Source: Clostridiales bacterium | Lineage (GTDB): Bacteria > Bacillota > Clostridia > Peptostreptococcales > Acidaminobacteraceae | DNA: 32,766 nt | Reading direction: 5' to 3' | NCBI GenBank assembly: GCA_021107455.1 | Contig: JAIOSU010000037.1 | Span: 1 to 32,766 of the forward strand | In this document: one piece after another, positions 18,399-26,932 of the stretch | How positions within the stretch are numbered: the first letter of the stretch is position 1 | Layout of the letters: each line of letters starts with the position of its first letter | Translations under genes and position numbers: made by a program | Notes under the pieces: model-generated | The model's database searches: none | Told to the model about the DNA's origin: nothing | Seen by the model: only the letters and a program-made list of their open reading frames with translations

Positions 18399-20573
18399 AT
18401 GAACTTAGAAGGATATTTGTCAAAAGTAAAAAAATATGCGCCATATGTGAACCTTGATCAAATTGCCAAGGCTTATGAGTTTGGCGACAAGGCACATACG
18501 GGACAGCTGAGAAAAGACGGAACGCCTTTCTTCAACCACCCAGCCAGTGTGTCTTTGATTCTTGCGGAACTTGAGATGGATGAAGAAACCATTATCGCCG
18601 CACTTTTACACGATACAGTGGAAGATACGGATGTTACTTTACAGGAAGTCAAAAAGCTATTTGGAGAAGAAGTTGCCACCTTGGTGGACGGCGTTACCAA
18701 ACTTGCCGTCATCAACTATGAAACCAAGCAGGAACAACAAGTTGAGAACCTTAGAAAAATGTTTTTGGCCATGTCTGGGGACATCAGAGTCATTTTGATC
18801 AAACTTGCTGACAGACTTCACAATATCAGAACACTTGGTGCGATGACACCGGAAAAGCAGAAGGAAAAAGCAGAAGAAACACTAGAGATATTCGCACCGA
18901 TCGCGCACCGTCTAGGTATCTCCAAAATCAAATGGGAACTGGAAGATCTTAGTTTAAAACATTTGGATCCTGAAGGCTACCGCGAACTTGTCAGAAAAGT
19001 GGACAGAAAACGTACAGAGCGCGAATCTATAATCAACGATTATATCCATCAAATCAGGAAGTCTTTGACTGACCTGAATTTGAAGTTCGAAATATATGGA
19101 AGACCGAAGAATTTTTATAGTATATATAAGAAAATGAAGTATGGACACAAAGAATTCGATGAGATCTACGATCTTACCGCTATTCGAATTGTGTGTGAGG
19201 ACATAAAGGATTGTTATAGTGCTCTTGGAGCCGTACACACACTTTGGAAGCCGATTCCTGGTCGATTCAAGGATTATATCGCCATGCCAAAACCCAATCT
19301 ATACCAGTCCCTGCATACGACGCTCATGGGCAATGGTGAACCTTTTGAGATTCAAATCAGAACCAGAGAAATGCATGAAATCGCTGAATTCGGTATCGCT
19401 GCTCACTGGAAGTATAAAGAAGGTTCTAAAAAATCACATAATGAGATGGAACAAAAGATTTCATCATTTAGACAAATGATGGAATGGCAAAGTGACCTCA
19501 AAGATCCAAGTGAATTCATGAATTCACTTAAATTGGACCTTTTCAATACAGAAGTTTTCGTGTTCTCACCAAAGGGTGAGGTTGTGGATTTGCCAGTTGG
19601 CTCCACACCAGTAGATTTTGCTTACAAAATCCACTCCGAAGTCGGAAACAAATGCGTTGGAGCAAAAGTCAACGGAAGAATCGTTCCACTCAATTACCAG
19701 CTTCAAAATGGTCAACGCATTGAAATCATGACGGCAAAGAACTCAAATGGACCATCAAGAGACTGGCTCAAGTTTGTAAAGAGCACCCAAGCCAAACAAA
19801 AGATCAAACAATGGTTTAAGAAAGAACGTCGAGAAGAAAATGTTGAAAATGGAAGAGACATCATAGTCGGTGAACTCAGAAAGCAGAATTTACCGGTTAA
19901 AGCGGTTCTCAATGAAGATTATCTTGACCAGATTTTAAGAAGACTCAGTCTAAAAAATATTGATGATATGTATAACGCAATCGGTTATGGTGGTATACTC
20001 ACCAGTCAGGTTGTTCCAAAGATCAAAGAAAAGTATTTTAAAGAACAAAGGGATGAGCAAGCCAAAAACAAACCAATCGCCGAACGAGTTGAAGAGATGC
20101 CCAAGAAGAAAGTTGTCAAACGAAATGAGACGGGCATAGTCGTCAAAGGCATTGATGACATATTGGTGCGATTCGCAAAATGTTGTTCTCCGGTTCCCGG
20201 TGATGATATTATCGGATATGTGACAAGAGGCCGTGGAGTGACGATTCACAGAAGCGACTGTGAGAACTTCGAGAAAACAGATGACTCTGAAAACAGATAC
20301 ATCGAAGTGGCTTGGGCTGACAATAACGCATCTTCGTACACAACCAGTGTTCAGGTCGTTTCATCAGACCGAAAAGGACTTCTCTCAGAAATCACGATTC
20401 TTATGCAAGACATGGATATGATGATGACAGGAATCAATGCAAAAATTGATAAAAACGGTATTGCAATAGTGAATATCTCAATTGAGATTTCAGACATTGA
20501 AGAATTGAATAAACTTATGCGTAAATTGAAAGCGCTTGAGGAAGTCATAGAAGTCAAGCGTGTGAGTTCTTAA
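18399..20573 (+). CDS. rel: Bifunctional (p)ppGpp synthetase/hydrolase Rel
   Basis: A long RelA/SpoT-family protein of about 724 residues that makes and degrades the stringent-response alarmone. The HD hydrolase domain has [11 protein letters not shown] and [10 protein letters not shown] (about 43-75), intact, so hydrolysis should be active. The synthetase domain contains [16 protein letters not shown] and [11 protein letters not shown] (about 225-260) and [14 protein letters not shown] domain ([24 protein letters not shown], about 385-445), a zinc-finger-like region with [20 protein letters not shown] and a C-terminal ACT domain (about 650-724) complete it. ATG 18399 is chosen; GTG 18393 is in frame and also possible, and neither has a strong Shine-Dalgarno. 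dtd follows after 13 bases. Confidence 0.95.
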   Translation: MNLEGYLSKVKKYAPYVNLDQIAKAYEFGDKAHTGQLRKDGTPFFNHPASVSLILAELEMDEETIIAALLHDTVEDTDVTLQEVKKLFGEEVATLVDGVTKLAVINYETKQEQQVENLRKMFLAMSGDIRVILIKLADRLHNIRTLGAMTPEKQKEKAEETLEIFAPIAHRLGISKIKWELEDLSLKHLDPEGYRELVRKVDRKRTERESIINDYIHQIRKSLTDLNLKFEIYGRPKNFYSIYKKMKYGHKEFDEIYDLTAIRIVCEDIKDCYSALGAVHTLWKPIPGRFKDYIAMPKPNLYQSLHTTLMGNGEPFEIQIRTREMHEIAEFGIAAHWKYKEGSKKSHNEMEQKISSFRQMMEWQSDLKDPSEFMNSLKLDLFNTEVFVFSPKGEVVDLPVGSTPVDFAYKIHSEVGNKCVGAKVNGRIVPLNYQLQNGQRIEIMTAKNSNGPSRDWLKFVKSTQAKQKIKQWFKKERREENVENGRDIIVGELRKQNLPVKAVLNEDYLDQILRRLSLKNIDDMYNAIGYGGILTSQVVPKIKEKYFKEQRDEQAKNKPIAERVEEMPKKKVVKRNETGIVVKGIDDILVRFAKCCSPVPGDDIIGYVTRGRGVTIHRSDCENFEKTDDSENRYIEVAWADNNASSYTTSVQVVSSDRKGLLSEITILMQDMDMMMTGINAKIDKNGIAIVNISIEISDIEELNKLMRKLKALEEVIEVKRVSS

Positions 20574-20586
20574 GTGGGAGGCGAAG

Positions 20587-21036
20587 GTGAGAGCAGTAAT
20601 ACAACGGGTTAACCGCTCTTCTGTCATAGTGGACAGCAAAGTGGTCGGCGAAATCGGAAAAGGACTCAATGTCCTACTTGGTGTTGAAGAAGGCGATTCT
20701 GAAAAGGACGTCACATATATGGTTGAAAAAATTGTCAATTTGAGAATTTTTGAAGATGATCAAGAAAAAATGAACTTATCTTTGTTGGACGTGAAAGGTG
20801 AAATGCTTTGCATATCCCAATTTACGCTGATGGGAGATTGTAGAAAAGGCAGACGACCTAGTTTTAGCAGTGCGGCCAGACCGGATGAAGCCAATGCATT
20901 GTATGAAAAATTTGTGCAGGCAGTTGGAGATGCGGGGATCAAGGTTGAGACTGGAACGTTCCAGGCACATATGATTGTCGATATCGAGAACGATGGTCCG
21001 GTAACTATGCTCGTGGACAGCAAAAGAGGGTTTTAG
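20587..21036 (+). CDS. dtd: D-aminoacyl-tRNA deacylase
   Basis: A 149-residue cytoplasmic proofreading enzyme that frees D-amino acids from tRNAs. Characteristic features are the start [33 protein letters not shown], the [17 protein letters not shown] motif (about 78-94) and the [11 protein letters not shown] motif carrying the Gly-cisPro specificity element (about 135-145). It starts with GTG 20587 behind GGGAGGCG. The gene follows rel, as in many Firmicutes. Confidence 0.97.
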   Translation: MRAVIQRVNRSSVIVDSKVVGEIGKGLNVLLGVEEGDSEKDVTYMVEKIVNLRIFEDDQEKMNLSLLDVKGEMLCISQFTLMGDCRKGRRPSFSSAARPDEANALYEKFVQAVGDAGIKVETGTFQAHMIVDIENDGPVTMLVDSKRGF

Positions 21037-21055
21037 TAGAATATAGGAGGCACCA

Positions 21056-21685
21056 ATGTTACTTGAAAAAATTGCAGTGGGATCATATGCTGCAAATTGT
21101 TATATCCTCGGTGATGAGGGTTCAAAGGAAGCTATAGTTGTTGATCCCGGCGCTGAGGCAGATAGAATATTTAAAAAAATCACCGACAAATCACTTGTTG
21201 TCAAATATATAGTGCTCACTCATGGTCATGGAGATCATATCGGTGCTGTTGAAGCACTTAAAACTATGACCGGTGCGCAGGTTCTGATTCATCATGATGA
21301 TGCGTATATGCTTGAAGATCCCAGTAAGAATTTCACGAGTTCCATTCATGGCAATTCAATCGCTTTTAAAGCGGATCGAACTATCGGAGACGGTGATGTC
21401 ATTCAAATTGGTAAAATCAAGATCAAAGTTTTGCACACACCTGGTCATACTTATGGTGGTATATGCCTATATGTTCCAAGTGAAAAAATTGTCATCACTG
21501 GTGACACTTTGTTTTATGGATCGGTTGGACGTTCTGACCTCGAAGGAGGAGATCACAAGCAAATGATCAGTGGAATCATAAAGCAATTGATGAAACTGGA
21601 GGATGAAGTGATTGTTTACCCTGGACATGGCGCAAGCACTTCCATTGGGTTTGAACGCAGAAAAAATCCGTTCATCCAAGGATAG
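21056..21685 (+). CDS. Metallo-beta-lactamase-fold hydrolase (glyoxalase II-like)
   Basis: A 209-residue cytoplasmic hydrolase. The zinc-binding motif THGHGDHIGAV (about 59-69) matches HxHxDH; further metal ligands are in HTPGHTYGGICLY, TGDTLF and the C-terminal YPGHGASTSIG. Length and motif order fit the YqgX/GloB2 subfamily of small glyoxalase II-like proteins, whose physiological substrate is generally undefined. ATG 21056 follows TAGGAGGC. It sits between dtd and hemZ, the conserved clostridial position. Confidence 0.93.
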   Translation: MLLEKIAVGSYAANCYILGDEGSKEAIVVDPGAEADRIFKKITDKSLVVKYIVLTHGHGDHIGAVEALKTMTGAQVLIHHDDAYMLEDPSKNFTSSIHGNSIAFKADRTIGDGDVIQIGKIKIKVLHTPGHTYGGICLYVPSEKIVITGDTLFYGSVGRSDLEGGDHKQMISGIIKQLMKLEDEVIVYPGHGASTSIGFERRKNPFIQG

Positions 21686-21693
21686 GAGAAGCC

Positions 21694-23151
21694 ATGATTG
21701 TATATGAACATGGGAACACCTTGAATTACGAATTGAAACTGATTCTGGAATTGTTTTTACCTCAATCTCAAATTCAGTACACTGAGGATAAAGACAATTT
21801 TCATAATGCCGTCACCGGCGGAGCTTTCGGACTGACCGTAGAAACAGATAAAGAAGTGACGGTTATAAGTTCTATTGAGGCGTTTTCAGCTAAGGTTCTT
21901 GAAGAGAGGACCTTATTTGCGTTGGAGGACTCGCCAAAAAACCAGTTCAAGAAACATATTTACCAGTTGATGTCACAGTCTTTTGAATCACTCAGCAAAT
22001 GGGGGACCCTTGTCGGTATAAGACCGGTAAAAATCGTCCATGAACTTTTGGATAAAAATGTTCAACTTCATGAGATCAAACCAATGATTGCTGAGGAATA
22101 TCTGGTGTCACCCGAAAAAATCGATCTGTTGATTGAAACAGCTCTAAGGGAAAGACCGCACCTTTATCCTCATAACCCCGATTTGATTTCACTATATATC
22201 TGCATTCCGTTTTGCCCGACGAGATGCTTATATTGTTCATTCCCTTCAAACGATCTACAAAAAAAAGGCAAACTTCTACCAATTTATTTGGATAAACTGA
22301 TTGAAGAACTTGATTTCGCAGTGGGAGAATTGAAAAGAAACGGTAAGACCATTGATTGTGTCTATGTAGGAGGCGGAACCCCGACTTCACTGGATGAAGA
22401 TCAACTGGAGCGTCTTTTAAGCCGAATCGGTGAGCATGTGAATATAGATGAAATCAAGGAATTTACAGTGGAAGCGGGAAGACCGGATACGATTACACTG
22501 AAAAAACTGGAAATCATGAAAAGTTATGGCGTGGACCGGATCTGCATCAATCCTCAGACTATGAACGACCAAACTTTGATTACAATAGGTAGAGACCACG
22601 GAGCGGATCAAATTACCGATGTGATGCGACTCGCGAGAAGTGTGGGATTCAAGACCATCAATATGGATTTGATCATGGGACTTCCAGGTGAAACCGTGGA
22701 TGATGCTGAAAAAACGGTGGAGAGCATCATCAAAATGGCCCCTGAGAATATAACGGTTCATACTCTGGCAGTCAAGCGTGCATCTGCACTCAACGAGTCA
22801 CGAGAAAGTGTGGAACTGGCTCATGACTCAACGGTTGAAGCCATGCTTGTGCGTTGTGACGCAAGACTCAGAGCGGTAGGGCATACGCCTTATTACATGT
22901 ACAGACAAAAGAAGATGATCGGTCATCTTGAAAACATTGGATATGCGCTAAAAGGACACTCGTCCCTTTACAATATGAGAATCATGGAAGAAAAACATAC
23001 CATCATCGCACTTGGAGCGGGAGCTGTTTCAAAACTCTGTTATCCTGAAGAAAACAGACATGAAAGAGTAGCCAATTTCAAGGGTCTTGAAGATTATATC
23101 AATCGTTTTGAAGAAGTTCTGGAAAAGAAGAAAGTAATCAATTCATTATAA
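21694..23151 (+). CDS. hemZ: Coproporphyrinogen III oxidase-like radical SAM protein HemZ
   Basis: A 485-residue radical-SAM protein. After an N-terminal region of about 165 residues without a recognised domain, the core has CPTRCLYC (within ICIPFCPTRCLYCSFPS), the three-cysteine cluster motif, then VYVGGGTPTSLDEDQLERLL (GGGTP for SAM) and MDLIMGLPGE. A HemN-like C-terminal region follows (about 370-480). B. subtilis HemZ is described as an oxygen-independent coproporphyrinogen oxidase, but many clostridial homologues occur without heme genes, so the reaction is not certain. It starts at ATG 21694 behind AGGAGAAGCC, nine bases after the hydrolase. Confidence 0.9.
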   Translation: MIVYEHGNTLNYELKLILELFLPQSQIQYTEDKDNFHNAVTGGAFGLTVETDKEVTVISSIEAFSAKVLEERTLFALEDSPKNQFKKHIYQLMSQSFESLSKWGTLVGIRPVKIVHELLDKNVQLHEIKPMIAEEYLVSPEKIDLLIETALRERPHLYPHNPDLISLYICIPFCPTRCLYCSFPSNDLQKKGKLLPIYLDKLIEELDFAVGELKRNGKTIDCVYVGGGTPTSLDEDQLERLLSRIGEHVNIDEIKEFTVEAGRPDTITLKKLEIMKSYGVDRICINPQTMNDQTLITIGRDHGADQITDVMRLARSVGFKTINMDLIMGLPGETVDDAEKTVESIIKMAPENITVHTLAVKRASALNESRESVELAHDSTVEAMLVRCDARLRAVGHTPYYMYRQKKMIGHLENIGYALKGHSSLYNMRIMEEKHTIIALGAGAVSKLCYPEENRHERVANFKGLEDYINRFEEVLEKKKVINSL

Positions 23152-23168
23152 TTAAGTTGGAGGCCAAA

Positions 23169-24953
23169 ATGGGAGAAGCATTAAACGGATTAAAGCGGAC
23201 GCATTACTGCGGAGAGATGAAAGAAACACATATCGATGAGCAAGTGACACTTATGGGGTGGGTTCAAAAAAGAAGAAACCTCGGTGGCTTGATTTTTGTG
23301 GATTTACGCGATCGTACAGGAATTTGCCAAATTGTTTTTGATACAGCTGTTTCAGAAACTGCTTTTGAGAAAGCCAATGGCGTTAGGGGTGAGTATGTCA
23401 TAGCGATCACCGGAACTGTGAAAATGAGAGAATCCATCAACGCGAACATCCCTACGGGAACGGTTGAAATTTTTGCCGATAGCATCAAAATTTTGTGTGA
23501 GGCGGATGTGCCACCGATTCATATCGATGACAACGACGAAGCCAACGAACGCCTCAGACTGAAATATCGTTATTTGGATCTCAGAAAACCCAAAATGCAA
23601 AAGAATCTTATGATCAGACATCAAATCGCATCTTCAGCACGTCGTTTCTTTGATAGCAACGGATTTGTGGAAGTTGAGACACCTGTGCTCACCAAACCGA
23701 CACCTGAAGGTGCAAGGGACTATTTGGTACCAAGTAGGGTCAATCCAAACAAATTCTACGCATTGCCACAATCACCACAACTTTTCAAACAGTTGTTGAT
23801 GGTTTCTGGAATGGACAGATATTACCAAATCACCAAATGTTTCAGGGATGAGGATCTTAGAGCTGACAGACAGCCTGAGTTCACACAAATCGATATTGAA
23901 ATGTCTTTTGTGGATGAAGACGATGTCATGGCCATCAATGAGAAGATGCTTGCAAATATGTTCAAAGAAGTTGCCGGACTGGATATTCAGACACCATTCC
24001 TCAGATTGTCTTATAATGAAGCCATGACCAGATATGGTTCCGACAAACCGGATACGCGTTTCGGATTTGAACTCAAATCACTCAATGAAGTGCTCAGTGC
24101 ATCCGAGTTCAAGGTGTTCAGTGGAGCGATTGCTTCTGGTGGTGATGTCAGAGGTATCAACATCAATGGATATGGAGACCGTTTTTCTAGAAAAGATATC
24201 AGTAAACTTGAAGATTTCTGTAAATCTTATGGTGCCAAAGGCCTTGCCTGGGTAAAAATACAAGAGGAAGAAGTTTCCTCGCCAATTGCCAAATTCCTTA
24301 CCGATGCGGAAATGAAAGGGATCATTGATACATTTGAAGCTAAACCAGGTGACCTGATTCTTATGGTCGCTGACAAACCTTCGGTGGTATTTGACTCTCT
24401 TGGAGCGCTTCGATCGGAAATTGCACGACAACTTGAGATTTTAGATCCAAAGGTATACAATTTCCTATGGGTAACTGATTTTCCACTCTTTGAATATGAT
24501 GAGGATGAAGATCGCTTTTTTGCAAAACACCACCCATTCACGTCTCCAAAAGATGAGGATGTCGCAATATTGAATTCAGATCAAGGTGCATGTCGCGCAA
24601 AGGCATATGACATCGTCCTTAACGGGTATGAAATCGGCGGAGGATCTATCAGAATCCATGATTCGAAGGTTCAGGAAAGTATGTTCCAGGCACTTGGATT
24701 CACTGAAGAAGAAGCGAGAGAAAAATTTGGCTTCTTCATTGATGCGTTCAAATTTGGCGCACCTCCTCATGGCGGTATCGCATATGGCCTCGATAGAATT
24801 GTCATGCTCATGGTAGGAACCGATAACATCAGAGACGTCATAGCGTTTCCAAAGACACAAGATGCAAAATGTTTGATGACCAATGCGCCAAGTGTGGCAG
24901 AGGACAAACAACTAGATGAGCTTTATGTCAGCATAAAGCCTTTTGAGAAATAG
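23169..24953 (+). CDS. aspS: Aspartyl-tRNA synthetase
   Basis: A 594-residue cytoplasmic class II aminoacyl-tRNA synthetase of bacterial type. An N-terminal anticodon-binding OB domain (MGWVQKRRNLGGLIFVDLRDRTG) is followed by the catalytic core, with motif 1 near FVEVETPVLTKPTPEGARDYLVPSR, motif 2 CFRDEDLRADRQPEFTQID, and motif 3 APPHGGIAYGLDRIVMLM. A GAD insertion domain (about 290-415) marks it as bacterial. ATG 23169 behind TTGGAGGC is used; an in-frame TTG at 23157 is the ribosome site itself. Whether it also charges tRNA-Asn cannot be told here. hemZ ends 17 bases before it, with no hisS between. Confidence 0.97.
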   Translation: MGEALNGLKRTHYCGEMKETHIDEQVTLMGWVQKRRNLGGLIFVDLRDRTGICQIVFDTAVSETAFEKANGVRGEYVIAITGTVKMRESINANIPTGTVEIFADSIKILCEADVPPIHIDDNDEANERLRLKYRYLDLRKPKMQKNLMIRHQIASSARRFFDSNGFVEVETPVLTKPTPEGARDYLVPSRVNPNKFYALPQSPQLFKQLLMVSGMDRYYQITKCFRDEDLRADRQPEFTQIDIEMSFVDEDDVMAINEKMLANMFKEVAGLDIQTPFLRLSYNEAMTRYGSDKPDTRFGFELKSLNEVLSASEFKVFSGAIASGGDVRGININGYGDRFSRKDISKLEDFCKSYGAKGLAWVKIQEEEVSSPIAKFLTDAEMKGIIDTFEAKPGDLILMVADKPSVVFDSLGALRSEIARQLEILDPKVYNFLWVTDFPLFEYDEDEDRFFAKHHPFTSPKDEDVAILNSDQGACRAKAYDIVLNGYEIGGGSIRIHDSKVQESMFQALGFTEEEAREKFGFFIDAFKFGAPPHGGIAYGLDRIVMLMVGTDNIRDVIAFPKTQDAKCLMTNAPSVAEDKQLDELYVSIKPFEK

Positions 24954-24965
24954 AAAGGAGTCAAT

Positions 24966-25412
24966 ATGGATAGAACAGGAGTAGTGGTGGGAGAAATGGG
25001 TGCGTACTCAAAAGTTAAACTGTTGAGACATACGGCTTGTGGGAACTGCGGCGCTTGTCAACTCGGAGATGACCAAAAGGATGTCCATTTGGTGGCAAAA
25101 AACGACGTACACGCTCATGTTGGGGATATGGTTGAAGTGGCTATGGCTACTGACAGCGTTCTCAGTGCGGCATTTATAATGTATGTCATCCCTTTGATCG
25201 CACTTTTCGCGGGATTGACGGCAGGATATTTTCTATTCCAGTCTTCACCTAACTCAGAAATGTTTTCAGGACTGCTCGGTCTCGTTTTAATGGTAATGGC
25301 ATTTTTCGTCATCAAAATGAACGACAAGCATTTTATGAAAAGTGAGAAGTATACGGCACAAATCATGAAGATCCTTCAAACGGAACACGAAGGCATCATA
25401 CCATTACAATAG
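24966..25412 (+). CDS. RseC/SoxR-reducing-system family membrane protein
   Basis: A 148-residue membrane protein of the RseC family. An N-terminal domain has CGNCGACQLG (about 24-33), a Cys-x2-Cys-x2-Cys pattern that could bind a metal or Fe-S centre. Two membrane helices follow (about 63-84 and 94-114), and then a short cytoplasmic tail. RseC is linked to reduction of SoxR in Gram-negatives and is encoded with the Rnf/Rsx electron-transport genes; in Clostridia RseC homologues occur alone or with Rnf. No rnf genes are in this window. It begins at ATG 24966 behind AAAGGAG, 12 bases after aspS, and precedes the sigma-54 activator by 17 bases. Confidence 0.85.
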   Translation: MDRTGVVVGEMGAYSKVKLLRHTACGNCGACQLGDDQKDVHLVAKNDVHAHVGDMVEVAMATDSVLSAAFIMYVIPLIALFAGLTAGYFLFQSSPNSEMFSGLLGLVLMVMAFFVIKMNDKHFMKSEKYTAQIMKILQTEHEGIIPLQ

Positions 25413-25429
25413 TGAAATAGGGGGAACAC

Positions 25430-26827
25430 ATGCATCTGGATTCTATACTTTTATTGGCCAGCAAAGGCATACTGGATACAATTGAAGAAGGTGTTCATAT
25501 CGTCGATCGTGCTGGTATTACGATTCTTTACAATAAAGCGATAGAAACCATTGAAGGTCTCCCCCAAAATCAAGTGATTGGGAAACATCTGCTCGATATC
25601 TTTCCGGATTGGACCAAGGAAAACAGCACACTTTTGACTGTGCTCAATACTGGAGAGCCCATATACAACCGTGAACAGAGTTATCTCAATTTCAAAGGCA
25701 AACGCATTCGCACAGTCAATACGACCATTCCAATTTTTGACGGAAATCAGCTTGTTGGAGCGGTGGAAGTGTCAAGAAATATGACGACGGTCACCGATAT
25801 GACCAAACAAATCATAGAACTTCAGCAAAAGTTGATCAAACCGGTCAAAAGACAGAAGGGTATCAAACAATATCATTTTGATCAGTTGATCGGTAAGAAC
25901 CATAAATATCTGGAAGCGATCAAGATTGCCAAACGTGCCTCAAAATCCAGCTCTAGTGTCTTGATTTATGGTGACACTGGAACTGGTAAAGAACTGTTCT
26001 CACAGAGCATTCATTTTGCCAGTGATCGTGCAAACATGCCATTCATCGCACAGAACTGCGCCGCAATCCCAGAAAATTTACTTGAGGGGCTCTTGTTTGG
26101 CACATCTAAAGGCTCTTTTACAGGAGCTGAAGACCGTCCTGGATTATTTGAACAAGCTGAAGGCGGGACACTGCTGCTCGATGAGATCAACAGTATGAGT
26201 CAGACACTTCAAGCTAAAATCCTCAGGGTGCTCCAGGAAAACTATGTCAGAAGAGTCGGCGGCAACAAAGATATTCCAATCAATGTAAGAATCATAGCAG
26301 CCACCAACGAAGAACCGGAGACACTTATTGAAAAAGGTCAGTTCAGAAAAGACCTCTTTTATAGATTGAATGTCATCAATATCAGAATTCCAAGTTTGAA
26401 TGAACGTGTGGATGACATACCGATTCTCGTTGATTTTTTCATACGTGAATATAATGAAAAGATGAAAAAAGATGTCTGGATGGTTTCCGATGAGATTATG
26501 GAGGCGTTCAAACGCTACAACTGGGCAGGGAACATCCGCGAACTCAAGAACTTCATAGAATCCGCCATGAATCTGGTCACAGACGATCATGTCATAGGTA
26601 AGGAACACATGCCATCACATGTCTCGGAAGTGCTTATGAAGAAAGAGCGGTATATTCCGACACAGACGACAACGGTTGACGATCTCAACAAACATCTTGA
26701 ATCCATTGAAAAAGACATCATCGATAAAACACTGAAGCAGTACAATAACAATATCAGCAAGGCAGCTGAGCATCTCAAGGTTTCAAGACAGAATCTGCAG
26801 TATAAAATAAAAAAATATTATGAATAA
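25430..26827 (+). CDS. ordR: Sigma-54-dependent transcriptional activator (PAS-AAA-Fis, RocR/OrdR-like)
   Basis: A 465-residue bacterial enhancer-binding protein. A PAS sensor domain covers about 15-125 (GVHIVDRAGITILYNKAIETIEGL). The AAA+ domain has Walker A GDTGTGKE (181-188), the sigma-54-contact loop GSFTGA (228-233, a Ser variant of GAFTGA), and Walker B LLLDE (about 248-252). The C-terminal Fis-type helix-turn-helix (NISKAAEHLKVSRQNLQYKIKK, about 440-463) binds DNA. It resembles RocR, the B. subtilis arginine/ornithine activator, in length and layout, and the clostridial OrdR that controls ornithine fermentation. The neighbouring ord operon has a -24/-12 promoter and three upstream palindromes, making it the natural target. 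The symbol rests on context and is less sure than the family. ATG 25430 follows AGGGGGAAC. Confidence 0.85.
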   Translation: MHLDSILLLASKGILDTIEEGVHIVDRAGITILYNKAIETIEGLPQNQVIGKHLLDIFPDWTKENSTLLTVLNTGEPIYNREQSYLNFKGKRIRTVNTTIPIFDGNQLVGAVEVSRNMTTVTDMTKQIIELQQKLIKPVKRQKGIKQYHFDQLIGKNHKYLEAIKIAKRASKSSSSVLIYGDTGTGKELFSQSIHFASDRANMPFIAQNCAAIPENLLEGLLFGTSKGSFTGAEDRPGLFEQAEGGTLLLDEINSMSQTLQAKILRVLQENYVRRVGGNKDIPINVRIIAATNEEPETLIEKGQFRKDLFYRLNVINIRIPSLNERVDDIPILVDFFIREYNEKMKKDVWMVSDEIMEAFKRYNWAGNIRELKNFIESAMNLVTDDHVIGKEHMPSHVSEVLMKKERYIPTQTTTVDDLNKHLESIEKDIIDKTLKQYNNNISKAAEHLKVSRQNLQYKIKKYYE

Positions 26828-26830
26828 TCG

Positions 26831-26860
26831 AAACCTCCACTCTACAAGGGTGGAGGTTTT
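26831..26860 (+). terminator. Terminator after sigma-54 activator
   Basis: AAACCTCCAC (26831-26840) pairs with GTGGAGGTTT (26850-26859), extended by T-G and C-G pairs around a TACAA loop. The T-run is short (TTTT, 26857-26860), but the stem is strong. It separates the regulator from the EAL gene. Confidence 0.7.
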
Positions 26861-26879
26861 ACTCATATATAATGGCGGG

Positions 26880-26908
26880 TTAACATGAAACTAACATGGG
26901 TATGTTAT
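26880..26908 (+). promoter_or_regulatory. Candidate promoter of the EAL-GGDEF gene
   Basis: TTAACA (26880-26885) and TGTTAT (26903-26908) are 17 bases apart. If real, transcription starts near 26915 and the in-frame ATG at 26885 cannot be the start, supporting ATG 26933. Confidence 0.4.
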
Positions 26909-26932
26909 CATTCTATCGAAGGAGTTGAGAAT

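Noticed and set aside
23152-23168. T-box or other riboswitch ahead of aspS
   Set aside because: Only 17 bases separate hemZ and aspS, too short for a T-box, and none of the conserved T-box elements is present.
26144-26608. 154-codon reverse-strand ORF opposite the sigma-54 activator
   Set aside because: It lies entirely within a well-supported coding region and has no ribosome site or recognisable domain.
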